The translations under genes were made by a program, and so were the position numbers. Positions 53,669-62,100 of a stretch of DNA of 64,000 nt are shown here, piece by piece. The stretch's first letter is position 1. Every line of letters starts with the position of its first letter. The notes under the pieces were generated by a model. The model did not search any database. It was not told the DNA's origin and saw only the letters and a list, made by a program, of their open reading frames with translations. The DNA comes from Erysipelotrichales bacterium (GTDB lineage: Bacteria; Bacillota_I; Bacilli_A; Erysipelotrichales; Erysipelotrichaceae), in contig CAJTFG010000003.1 of assembly GCA_910575705.1 (NCBI GenBank), forward strand, positions 1-64,000. The letters run 5' to 3'.

Positions 53669-54757
53669 TCACTCTCCTCTGTCTTTCTTGCCAACTTCAT
53701 CCGCATAACGATACGCCTCTTCTATAAAAGCTACGAAATTCTCCAAAGGCACGTTATCCTGTATACGGTTATTCAAGGTAAAAATCATCTTTCCTTTTTT
53801 CGGCTGATGGAAAACATCGATAAAATGACGTGCTTCCTGCTTTACTTCTTCGACCGTTCCGAAGGGGAGAATGCGTTGAAGATCCATCCCCGCCCAGAAT
53901 GTCAGATCATCTTTAAACGTATCGACGACTTCCTGCTCATCCATCGCATATTTTTGTATCGGATGCAAAACATCAAGGCCTGCCTCGATAAACTGCGGTA
54001 TGAGTAAGCGAGCATCTCCGCAGCAATGCAGCCATACATGCAGACCAAGAGAATGCGCATAGTCGCATATTTCCTTATAGTAAGGAAAATAGAATTCACG
54101 GAACATCTCCGGTGACATAAACGGTCCCTTCTGCATACCGAGATCATCACCAAAGGCGATGGCATCAATATGCGCTTCTTCCACTCCCCGCTTCGTTGCG
54201 ACTTTAAAGAAATCCGTTACTTTGCGGTTGATCTTATGAATTTCTTCGGGATTCGTATACAGATCCATCATCGCATTTGTCATACCGCGATAATCCCATA
54301 AGCGTCCCCATGGCCCATTAGAGAACCACACCATTCGATAACGTCCGTCTTCTTTCGGCGCGTTTACATACATGGTGGGCTCTTCCGCATTCGGCACATA
54401 ATCGCTGATCTGGCGAAATACATCCCAAGATATCGCAGATTCTTCATCAATGCCTACCGTTCCCGTTCGATGAAGCGATGGATCAGCATCCGGTACATCA
54501 CACCAAGTATACGTATCTCCCGGTTTACCGAATAAGGATGGTTTTTTCAAATAGAAAACCTGCATATCCTCCGGATATTTCTTTAACAGCTGTTCGATGA
54601 CCGGCTGTTTTTCTACACTCAACTCATCAATATGAAGCCAATGTCCACAAGCGATCGCCGGGCGCGGCGTACCGGTACCATTGATGAGAGATTTCATCTC
54701 CTCTCGCGTCAAAGGCAAATACGCTGCTTCCGGAAAATTTTCCTTTTTACAATACAT
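53669..54757 (-). CDS. UroD-family methyltransferase, probable substrate:corrinoid enzyme
   Basis: This 362-residue member of the uroporphyrinogen decarboxylase/MtaA superfamily has an HCCGD motif near residue 236. The later position that holds a zinc-binding cysteine in MtaA reads TLNNRIQDNVPLEN here. That C-terminal pattern occurs in UroD-type methyltransferases thought to demethylate methoxylated compounds or amines; the substrate here is unknown. The ATG at 54757 is 7 bases from AGGAGG and overlaps the upstream gene by 11 bases. Lack of heme-pathway neighbours argues against a true decarboxylase. Confidence 0.82.
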   Translation of the reverse strand: MYCKKENFPEAAYLPLTREEMKSLINGTGTPRPAIACGHWLHIDELSVEKQPVIEQLLKKYPEDMQVFYLKKPSLFGKPGDTYTWCDVPDADPSLHRTGTVGIDEESAISWDVFRQISDYVPNAEEPTMYVNAPKEDGRYRMVWFSNGPWGRLWDYRGMTNAMMDLYTNPEEIHKINRKVTDFFKVATKRGVEEAHIDAIAFGDDLGMQKGPFMSPEMFREFYFPYYKEICDYAHSLGLHVWLHCCGDARLLIPQFIEAGLDVLHPIQKYAMDEQEVVDTFKDDLTFWAGMDLQRILPFGTVEEVKQEARHFIDVFHQPKKGKMIFTLNNRIQDNVPLENFVAFIEEAYRYADEVGKKDRGE

Positions 54758-55772
54758 GTTCATTCCTCCTTTGATTATCATCATCCAGGCTCATAAAAAA
54801 CTGATCGATATTTTCCCACTTCGCCGTCGGCGGAATATCGCAGCCGGAAGACAAGACGAAATTAGGATATTGTCTGCATTCTTCCAATAAGAACGCTACC
54901 GCTTTTTGCATATCCTCAGATGTTCCATTACAGAAGCACGCTACCGGATCAATATTGCCCATCACGGGAATATCCGCAGGGATCTGCTGCAAAACATCTT
55001 TCATAGAGACCGCATTCCCGAAATGATACGCATGACAGGTCGTTTTTAAGATCTCTTCTACCGATTGTGCGGCACTCGGTCCGCAATTATGATATAAGAT
55101 CGAAAAATCATCGTCTTGCAATTTCTCACAAATCTCCTTGATGTAACAGCTGGAAAACTGCTCTACCATAGAAGGCGGAAGCAATCCGGCAAGTGGCTCT
55201 GCCATCAAGACACCGTTTGCGCCGGCATCCTTATATGCCCGAACATACGTTTTCAAAAACGCGGTTGCCTTTTCCAATACAACGGTCGCATATTCCGGAT
55301 TCATCATGCATTCTACCATGATCTCGCTTACATCCATCAAACGCCCAGCCAGTGAGAACGGTCCTATCACACCGGCAAATACTGCGCGATCCGCTTGTTT
55401 CATGACTTCTCTGATCGCCTGTATATACCGTTGACAGCGCCCGGCAGTCAAGTCCGGAACCGACATCTTTTGAGCTTCTTCCAACGAATGCACCAGCTGT
55501 CCCGTTACTGCCGGTACTTCATGATCACTGAACTGCACCTCACAGCCAAACGCTTCTGCTTCTACCGAAAGATCCATCATAGATACGATCGCCAGCTGTT
55601 GAGGCAAGCGCTGTACGATCTTTTGCATTGCTTCCGCCTGTAAATGTCCATCGTTCAACAGTTCCTTTACTCGGACATCGAGAAGCTGCACAGCCGGAAA
55701 GGATAAAATAGCCAATCCCTTCGTCTCTTTGCCGCATATTTCTTCCTTCCATTTATGATAACTGTAGTTCAT
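54747..55772 (-). CDS. UroD-family (MtaA-like) corrinoid methyltransferase
   Basis: This 341-residue member of the same superfamily retains the MtaA-type zinc ligands: HNC in LYHNCGPS near residue 231 and a late cysteine in LSSGCDIP near 312. It may move the methyl group from the corrinoid protein to an acceptor, but acceptor and direction are inference. It is the first gene of the operon. The ribosome site is weak, and a tiny eight-codon frame with AAGGA before it ends in ATGA at this start, so coupled initiation is possible. Confidence 0.8.
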   Translation of the reverse strand: MNYSYHKWKEEICGKETKGLAILSFPAVQLLDVRVKELLNDGHLQAEAMQKIVQRLPQQLAIVSMMDLSVEAEAFGCEVQFSDHEVPAVTGQLVHSLEEAQKMSVPDLTAGRCQRYIQAIREVMKQADRAVFAGVIGPFSLAGRLMDVSEIMVECMMNPEYATVVLEKATAFLKTYVRAYKDAGANGVLMAEPLAGLLPPSMVEQFSSCYIKEICEKLQDDDFSILYHNCGPSAAQSVEEILKTTCHAYHFGNAVSMKDVLQQIPADIPVMGNIDPVACFCNGTSEDMQKAVAFLLEECRQYPNFVLSSGCDIPPTAKWENIDQFFMSLDDDNQRRNEHVL

Positions 55773-55841
55773 ACCATCACGTTGGCTAACGCCATCTCCT
55801 TTCCTTGTTTTCTGTCAATATCATCATAATCGCAATTACGA

Positions 55842-55862
55842 AAGATTCCTATGTTGAATCTT
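55842..55862. promoter_or_regulatory. inverted repeat upstream of the methyl-transfer operon
   Basis: AAGATTC and GAATCTT are perfect 7-base inverted arms with a 7-base spacer. The repeat lies 70-90 bases upstream of the first methyltransferase gene and between divergent genes, a plausible operator. Confidence 0.4.
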
Positions 55863-55915
55863 GTTAAAAACATTCCCTAAATTGCTGAAACGATAGAAAC
55901 GCCAAATCATTTTTA

Positions 55916-55924
55916 TGCTATAAT
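55916..55924 (+). promoter_or_regulatory. extended -10 promoter of rqcH
   Basis: TGCTATAAT is an extended -10 element without a good -35 box, 22 bases before the chosen start. Confidence 0.5.
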
Positions 55925-55946
55925 AGGCAAAAGAAAGGTGATGTTG

Positions 55947-57599
55947 ATGGCATTAGATGGTCTGGTCCTACAACGACTGAAAGAAGAAATAGCGCAATAT
56001 CTCCCGGCCCGCATACATAAGATTCAGCAAATTTCCGATACGGAGATTCTTTTTCAGCTCTATGGCGCAAACGGCAGCCGGCGGTTGATGATATCGGCTC
56101 ACAGCGTTTATAACCGCATTCACTTCACAGAAGAAAAATATACAGCGATGGAAACCCCAGGAAATTTTGTCATGCTGCTTAGAAAGCTATGCGATCAAGG
56201 CATTATCAAAACACTGGAACAAATCGGTTTGGATCGCATCCTGCACATGCAGATAGAGGCAAGAGATGAACTCGGCGACATCCACATACGACATATGTAT
56301 ATCGAACTGATGGGAAAATATGCCAACATCATACTCGTAGATGAACAAGAAAAAATCATCGACGCCTTGAAGCGCATTCCTCCTTTTGAAAACAACAGCC
56401 GCACCATCCATCCCGGTGCCCTTTTTCGCTTACCCGCTCCCCACAGCGGTAAGCAGGATCCGTTCTGCTGCCGGCAATTTGATCATGATGAATCCTTTAC
56501 GAAACAATTTCATGGTTTTTCACCTTTGTTGTCGGATGAAATGCACTATCGTTTAGCACACAAAGAACAGTTTTCCGATGTCATGCAGGAAATCAAAACC
56601 TCACATCATCTCTATATCAGCGATATCGGTGAGCGAATGTATTTCCACTGCATCCCTTTAAAGCATTTGCAGGCGGAATGTCGTTCCTACGATATCATGA
56701 AAGGATTCGATATCCTCTTTTATGAAAAAGAAGAAAAAGTAAGGATCAAGCAGCAAAGCGGTGACTTATTCAAAACAATACGCAAAGAACTGCATAAAAA
56801 CAAAAGCAAGCTGCCGAAGCTCCAACAGACATTGGAAGACTCTTTACACTGTGAAATCTATCGGCAATACGGAGATCTGCTGTTCGCTTATATGCCGTCT
56901 TTGAAAAAAGAAAAGACGATCCTTCTTCCTTCTTTCGAAACCGGCGAAGATATCGTCATTCCCATCGATATGAAATACGATCTGAAGCAAAATGCCAATA
57001 AATACTATCAAAAATATCATAAGGCAAAACGGGCACAGCTCATCGTCAAAGAACAGATAGAGCTTTGTATAAAAGAGCTTCATTACTTTGAAGCACTCGA
57101 AGTACAGCTGGAACAGGCATCGATCGCCGATGCCAAAGAAATACGGGAAGAACTTGTAAAACAAGGGTATATGCGTCCGCAAAAAACGAGGATCCGAAAA
57201 AAGAAAGGACAGGAATTACCGCATTTTTCTACCTTTCAATTCAAGGATATCGATGTATATCTGGGCAAAAACAATTTACAAAACGAATATGTCACATGGA
57301 AATTAGGAAAAAAAGACCATATCTGGCTGCACGCCAAAGACTATCACGGAGCCCATGTCGTCATTGCTGCGGCACATGCTGAAGAACAGCTGCTAAGAGA
57401 TGCTGCCATGCTTGCCGCATATTATTCAAATGGCCGCTATTCCTCCAGTGTTCCTGTCAATTATTGTCATATTCGCCAGTTAAAGAAGATTCCCAAAACA
57501 AAAGGCAGTTTCGTATCCTTAACCAATTATCATACGATCTATATCGATCCGGACCCTTCTCACATTCAAAAGCTGCTGGATGAACATCTGATCCGTTAA
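55947..57599 (+). CDS. rqcH: RqcH, NFACT-family ribosome quality-control protein
   Basis: This 550-residue protein recruits alanyl-tRNA to stalled 50S subunits to build alanine tails. It has an NFACT-N domain (1-~230, MALDGLVLQRLKEEI start), a helical coiled-coil middle (about 265-400) and a C-terminal NFACT-R domain (from about 425) with KNNLQNEYVTWKLGKKDHIWLHAKD and GAHVVI. The third in-frame initiator at 55947 is 8 bases from AAAGG. It is monocistronic. Confidence 0.94.
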   Translation: MALDGLVLQRLKEEIAQYLPARIHKIQQISDTEILFQLYGANGSRRLMISAHSVYNRIHFTEEKYTAMETPGNFVMLLRKLCDQGIIKTLEQIGLDRILHMQIEARDELGDIHIRHMYIELMGKYANIILVDEQEKIIDALKRIPPFENNSRTIHPGALFRLPAPHSGKQDPFCCRQFDHDESFTKQFHGFSPLLSDEMHYRLAHKEQFSDVMQEIKTSHHLYISDIGERMYFHCIPLKHLQAECRSYDIMKGFDILFYEKEEKVRIKQQSGDLFKTIRKELHKNKSKLPKLQQTLEDSLHCEIYRQYGDLLFAYMPSLKKEKTILLPSFETGEDIVIPIDMKYDLKQNANKYYQKYHKAKRAQLIVKEQIELCIKELHYFEALEVQLEQASIADAKEIREELVKQGYMRPQKTRIRKKKGQELPHFSTFQFKDIDVYLGKNNLQNEYVTWKLGKKDHIWLHAKDYHGAHVVIAAAHAEEQLLRDAAMLAAYYSNGRYSSSVPVNYCHIRQLKKIPKTKGSFVSLTNYHTIYIDPDPSHIQKLLDEHLIR

Positions 57600-57616
57600 G
57601 CAGCACACATTTCATA

Positions 57617-57646
57617 AAAACAGCATGTTTATCATGCTGTTTTTTC
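57617..57646 (+). terminator. terminator of rqcH
   Basis: AACAGCATG and CATGCTGTT form a 9-bp stem with a 5-base loop, followed by T. Confidence 0.8.
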
Positions 57647-57661
57647 ATATGTCCTCTTTCC

Positions 57662-58915
57662 CTATAGCTCTATCTTTTTCGGAAATGCCTCTTTCCGCAA
57701 AATCCCCCACATCTTATCAATATACGCAAGCGTATAGAAGTTTTCATAGTAGTGATAGTAAAATGCTCCTTTCAGCGTCATGCTGTATACATCGTTTTCT
57801 TTCACAAGAAACCCTAACCATTCGGCAATTTTTAATTCCGTTCCATACATTTTTTTCAACGGAACACCAAAGAAGCGCTCAAAATCTTTGGCATCTACCT
57901 TTGTACTGTATGCAGTCCAAAACAAATAATATACCATGCGCTGCCGTAAAGAAAAACGAATGGTCAGCGCAGTCGGAAGGTTTCCTTCTTCCACCCTTTT
58001 GCAATATTCCTCAATAGAAAACGTATTGATTTTAAACTGCTCTCTCAATAATGTTGTCGCAGAACAGCCAAAGCCTAAAAAACTATCTCTGGTCATAGAA
58101 GAATACGTTGCCTGCTTATCCTTTGAAAACGTCCAAATAGAACTGCGGTGATATCCCTTATCCATACAATAGCGCGTAACGGCATCCAAAAGAGCCTGCT
58201 TTTCTTTTTTAGGCATTGTCGTTACCGTACTTGATGTAAATGTAAAATCAATGAACGGATAAATCGCCACATGATTGGCACCGTTTTGAAATGCCGCATC
58301 GATATCTGCCTTCAGATCATCAAACGTCTGCATCGGCAAAGCGAAGATAAAATCCATGGAAACCGTTTCAAAAGAAACTTGGGACAATACTTCCTTCAAA
58401 GTCGAAATATCCACGGTTTCCCTGCCCAGGACCGTTTGAAATTTCTTTTGAAAAGACTGGATGCCAATGCTGATTTTCGTTACACCGGCTTCTTTCAAAA
58501 TGCGTAAAACAGAGGGCACCACATTATCCGGATGCAGTTCTATGCCGATCCCTTCCGTAAGGACATAATGTTCCCGTATCGCACTGATGATTTCTTTAAG
58601 CCGATCCGCCGCAAGAGCCGGCGTACCACCGCCGAAGTATAGGCTCGTCGTTTTTTTCTTACCGATGTGCTGACTGCCGACAAGATGGATCTCTTGAATC
58701 AAGGCGTCGATATACCGATCGTATACTTCCTCTAAATATCTGACTTTACAATATGGACAGAAATTACAAATGCTTTTACAAAACGGGATATGTACATACA
58801 ATCCTAAATTGTCACATTCCGAAAAAGGAAGCTGCTGGTCATATTCACTTTTAAATATAAACGGCTTCATCGAACGAGTCAGCCACATTCTTGTCAAGTT
58901 TGTTATCGTACTCAT
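57662..58915 (-). CDS. HemN/HemW-like radical-SAM protein
   Basis: This 417-residue protein has the family start VHIPFCKSICNFCPYC (C-x3-C-x2-C plus a further Cys), LYFGGGTPA and the SIGIQSF strand of coproporphyrinogen-oxidase-like radical-SAM enzymes. No heme genes lie nearby and the C-terminal third is divergent, so a heme function is doubtful. It is paired, 7 bases apart, with another radical-SAM gene, so the two probably act in sequence. AGGAG precedes the ATG. Confidence 0.85.
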   Translation of the reverse strand: MSTITNLTRMWLTRSMKPFIFKSEYDQQLPFSECDNLGLYVHIPFCKSICNFCPYCKVRYLEEVYDRYIDALIQEIHLVGSQHIGKKKTTSLYFGGGTPALAADRLKEIISAIREHYVLTEGIGIELHPDNVVPSVLRILKEAGVTKISIGIQSFQKKFQTVLGRETVDISTLKEVLSQVSFETVSMDFIFALPMQTFDDLKADIDAAFQNGANHVAIYPFIDFTFTSSTVTTMPKKEKQALLDAVTRYCMDKGYHRSSIWTFSKDKQATYSSMTRDSFLGFGCSATTLLREQFKINTFSIEEYCKRVEEGNLPTALTIRFSLRQRMVYYLFWTAYSTKVDAKDFERFFGVPLKKMYGTELKIAEWLGFLVKENDVYSMTLKGAFYYHYYENFYTLAYIDKMWGILRKEAFPKKIEL

Positions 58916-58922
58916 ATCGCTC

Positions 58923-59825
58923 CTAAATATATTTCAAATATGTCTTTAACATTTCAAAGATGATCTTTATATTCCCACGGAATAAAAGAGTATATTCAGC
59001 CACAAAAAAATAACCGCATTCATCGCAAAGCCCCGGTATCTCAATGCAGCGTCCGCAAGTCGAAATCTTTCCATTTTCCATGATCACACACTGATGGCAA
59101 GGCGTAGGAAACCGATTTTGGATAATGTATGGAAAAGCGCTTTTTAAATTAAATACAGGCACCCCTTCTTTCATCATCTTCACAATATCTTCACAGCACT
59201 TCGCTTTTTCTTCTTTTGAAAGCGCCAATTCCCTCGTATCGGGATACGGTGTATGAAAGTTAAAAGATACCGCTCGGACGTTTTGAACATCGCGGGCAGT
59301 GCGGCAAACATCACAGACAGCGTCTTTGTTTATCTGATTAATCGCCATATAAAAGCAGATATTATCAGAAGTCGCCTGTTTGACATTTTCCATAATGGTA
59401 TCATAGGTATCTCCGCGAATGATATTATGACGCTCCCTATCCCCATCAAGACTGAGCAAAATCAAATCGGCTTCCGGAAGATCTATCGGAAATGTACCGT
59501 TCGTAACCGTGTTGACAATTAAAAATCCCATCTTTTTCGCTTCCACGACAAGATCGCGCAGCGTCCGTTCTCCGTCTTCCCATAAGAACGTCTCGCCGCC
59601 GTAAAAAAACAGGATCCGTACACCCATATCGTAAAGCTGCCGCATCTCATTACGAATCTGTTTGTAAGGATGCATGACCGCCGTAATGTTATTGACGGAA
59701 CAATGCTTACATTTTAAATTGCATTTATCTGTCACGATGATCGTACCGAGGATCGGTTCTCTTTTCTTAAATAAAATCGTTTTAATTCCGAAACGCGCAA
59801 AATGTACAAATGAAGAAATTTTCAT
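58923..59825 (-). CDS. radical-SAM protein paired with the HemN-like gene
   Basis: This 300-residue protein has a cluster motif CNLKCKHC near residue 34, GGETFLW, and a late cysteine-rich region (CHQCV, CGRC, CDEC) that could hold an auxiliary cluster. The ends carry hydrophobic, basic stretches that may touch the membrane. It resembles HpnH- or MoaA-like enzymes in the core only. It is first in a two-gene operon with its own promoter. The substrate is unknown. Confidence 0.85.
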   Translation of the reverse strand: MKISSFVHFARFGIKTILFKKREPILGTIIVTDKCNLKCKHCSVNNITAVMHPYKQIRNEMRQLYDMGVRILFFYGGETFLWEDGERTLRDLVVEAKKMGFLIVNTVTNGTFPIDLPEADLILLSLDGDRERHNIIRGDTYDTIMENVKQATSDNICFYMAINQINKDAVCDVCRTARDVQNVRAVSFNFHTPYPDTRELALSKEEKAKCCEDIVKMMKEGVPVFNLKSAFPYIIQNRFPTPCHQCVIMENGKISTCGRCIEIPGLCDECGYFFVAEYTLLFRGNIKIIFEMLKTYLKYI

Positions 59826-59879
59826 ACGATCTCTTTCTCACAAAACTGTGATCCATAGGCAACCCTCTTTTTCTCAGCT

Positions 59880-59909
59880 ATTATACCATATTTGTATACT
59901 TAGTTCCAA
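59880..59909 (-). promoter_or_regulatory. promoter of the radical-SAM pair
   Basis: On the minus strand TTGGAA (59904-59909) and TATAAT (59880-59885) are spaced by 18 bases, with a TG extension before the -10 box. Confidence 0.6.
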
Positions 59910-59920
59910 TTCCGTAAAAA

Positions 59921-59953
59921 AAACAGGTACTTATAAGATGCAAGTACCTGTAA
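59921..59953 (-). terminator. terminator of glmS
   Basis: ACAGGTACTT and AAGTACCTGT form a 10-bp stem with a 9-base loop, followed on the minus strand by seven T. Confidence 0.8.
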
Positions 59954-59968
59954 AAAATAAATCGCTGA

Positions 59969-61786
59969 TCACTCCACCGTAACCGATTTGGCAAGGTTGC
60001 GCGGCTGATCGATCTCACATCCGCGCAGATTGGCGATCTGATAAGATAACAGCTGCAAAGGTATTACCGTTACGATCGTCTGTAAAAACACATCGACCTT
60101 AGGTACGGATATCCGATAATCATAAAAATCCCGATCTACCTGAAAGTCCTCACGGCATATCAGGATCACATTCGCTCCGCGCGCCTTCACTTCCTTGATA
60201 TTGCTGATGGTTTTTTCATACAGCTGTTCGTCTGTTGCCAACGCGATCACCGGTGTCCCTTTTTCGATAAGAGAGATCGTACCGTGCTTCAATTCTCCGG
60301 CGGCATATGCTTCACTGTGTATATAGGAGATCTCCTTAAGCTTTAAAGATCCTTCCATGGACAAAGCATAATCCAGACCGCGGCCGATGAAGAAAACATT
60401 GCCGTAACGGCTGATCATCTTGCCTGCCTCTACATATTGGCGATCTTTCATCATCCCTTCAAGAGTCTCCTCCAGCTGATCGATTTCCCGCAGGATCTCC
60501 CGGATTCGTTCTATTGATACATAACCGTGAATATGTGTCAGATGAAAGGCGATCATCGATAAGAGTGCTACCTGCGTACAATAGGCCTTTGTCGTAGCTA
60601 CGGCGATCTCGGGCCCGGCAAGCGTATACGCTACATATTTCGCTTCTCTGGCAATGCTGCTACCGACGACATTCACGATCGCAAATGTATCGATGCCCTG
60701 TTCTTTAGCCAGCTGCAAAGCGGCTAACGTATCTGCGGTTTCTCCGCTTTGCGAAATCAAAAGTACCAGCGTATGTTGGGAAAAGATGGGATCTTTATAA
60801 CGATACTCGCTGGCGACTTCGACATCTACACGGATACGCGCCTTGCTTTCTATGAGGGATTTCGCAATCATGCCCGCATACATAGCGCTGCCGCAGGCAA
60901 CGATATGAATCTCTTCATAGGCGGATAAATCGGGAAGAGTTTCCTGCAAGGAATGAATATCATCTTTCAGATACGCACGTATCGTATCCATGACCACCTT
61001 CGGCTCCTCATGGATCTCTTTCAGCATGAAATGCTCATAGCCACCCTTTTGAATATCCATGATGTCCATATCCGCTGTTTTGATCTCATATGTGATTTCC
61101 TGTTTATCTTTATCATACATATGAATACAATCTTTAGAAATGACCGCCATTTCATCCTGTCCCATCAAAATATAGCGACGGCTGTATTTCAATATGGCAG
61201 GTACGTCGCTGGCAATAAAATTCCCTTCTTCTCCCACTGCCGCAATGAGAGGGGAATTTCTCCGCATTGCGTAAATATGTTCCTGATCATCATCGAATAA
61301 GATCCCAAAAGCAAAGCTTCCGCGAAACGAGCGGATAGCTTGTGCCATCGCTTCCAATTTGTCCTGCGTCTTACGATAAAGAAAGTCAAGATACGCACAT
61401 GCTACTTCGCTGTCTGTCTCCGATGCAAAAACATACCCTTCTTTCTGAAGTTCTTTTTTTAATTCATGATAGTTTTCAATGATACCATTATGAACCAGCG
61501 TTACTTTTCCCTGATGATGAGGATGGGCGTTGTGCTCATCCGGTACACCGTGCGTCGCCCATCGAGTGTGCGCGATGCCGAGAGTGGAAGAAGCGATCTT
61601 CTTTTGTCTCAGTTTTTCTTCCAGACGGCTGACCTTCCCTTTCGTCTTTACACAAAGAAACCCATTCTGTTGCAGCACCGCCGCACCTGCTGAATCATAT
61701 CCGCGATATTCAAGTGCCTTCAATCCATCGATCAAAACATCATTCGAGATAGACTTTGATCCTGCATAACCTACAATTCCACACAT
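59969..61786 (-). CDS. glmS: glucosamine-6-phosphate synthase
   Basis: This 605-residue enzyme makes glucosamine-6-phosphate from fructose-6-phosphate and glutamine for the cell wall. It has an N-terminal glutaminase domain with catalytic Cys2 (MCGIVGYAG), THTRWATHG-like and HNGIIENY motifs, and two SIS isomerase domains (from about 280 and 455) ending in KSVTVE. The ATG at 61786 follows AAAGGAG. A longer frame runs into the ribozyme leader and is not used. It is controlled by the glmS ribozyme upstream. Confidence 0.97.
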   Translation of the reverse strand: MCGIVGYAGSKSISNDVLIDGLKALEYRGYDSAGAAVLQQNGFLCVKTKGKVSRLEEKLRQKKIASSTLGIAHTRWATHGVPDEHNAHPHHQGKVTLVHNGIIENYHELKKELQKEGYVFASETDSEVACAYLDFLYRKTQDKLEAMAQAIRSFRGSFAFGILFDDDQEHIYAMRRNSPLIAAVGEEGNFIASDVPAILKYSRRYILMGQDEMAVISKDCIHMYDKDKQEITYEIKTADMDIMDIQKGGYEHFMLKEIHEEPKVVMDTIRAYLKDDIHSLQETLPDLSAYEEIHIVACGSAMYAGMIAKSLIESKARIRVDVEVASEYRYKDPIFSQHTLVLLISQSGETADTLAALQLAKEQGIDTFAIVNVVGSSIAREAKYVAYTLAGPEIAVATTKAYCTQVALLSMIAFHLTHIHGYVSIERIREILREIDQLEETLEGMMKDRQYVEAGKMISRYGNVFFIGRGLDYALSMEGSLKLKEISYIHSEAYAAGELKHGTISLIEKGTPVIALATDEQLYEKTISNIKEVKARGANVILICREDFQVDRDFYDYRISVPKVDVFLQTIVTVIPLQLLSYQIANLRGCEIDQPRNLAKSVTVE

Positions 61787-61872
61787 AAGATACTCCTTTC
61801 CGCGCTTTTTGCGCATTAGAAAAATATCCTGCTTCAGGACTTTTTCTTTTTTTGCGTTGAAATAACTTTTAA

Positions 61873-61985
61873 GCATTATGATCTTGCCTTTGTATCATTT
61901 CTTACGATCCGCATGACCGTAGCAGTACCCGCCGAATATTTCGATCACTGCTATCCTCGTCAACAGCCATAGCTGTCCAGGCGCT
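61873..61985 (-). ncRNA. glmS ribozyme
   Basis: On the minus strand the leader begins AGCGCC (cleavage just 5' of the G at 61984). It continues with a CUGGACAGC...GCUGUU hairpin, GACGAGGAU, AUCGAAAUAUUCGGCGGG and a P4-like hairpin (61878-61898). These match the conserved core of the self-cleaving, glucosamine-6-phosphate-sensing glmS ribozyme in Bacillota, and the strand is that of the glmS gene behind it. The 3' boundary is approximate. Confidence 0.93.
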
Positions 61986-62013
61986 CATCACTGCATAGGC
62001 AGCAACTGTACAC

Positions 62014-62042
62014 ATTATAAAAAAAGAAGAAGGAAAAGTCTA
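62014..62042 (-). promoter_or_regulatory. promoter of glmS
   Basis: On the minus strand TAGACT (62037-62042) and TATAAT (62014-62019) are spaced by 17 bases. Transcription would start about 20 bases before the ribozyme core. Confidence 0.65.
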
Positions 62043-62100
62043 TAAAAATCGATAGAAATCCCCTTCTGTTATTCATGTAACCGATTACAAACACAGTTCC

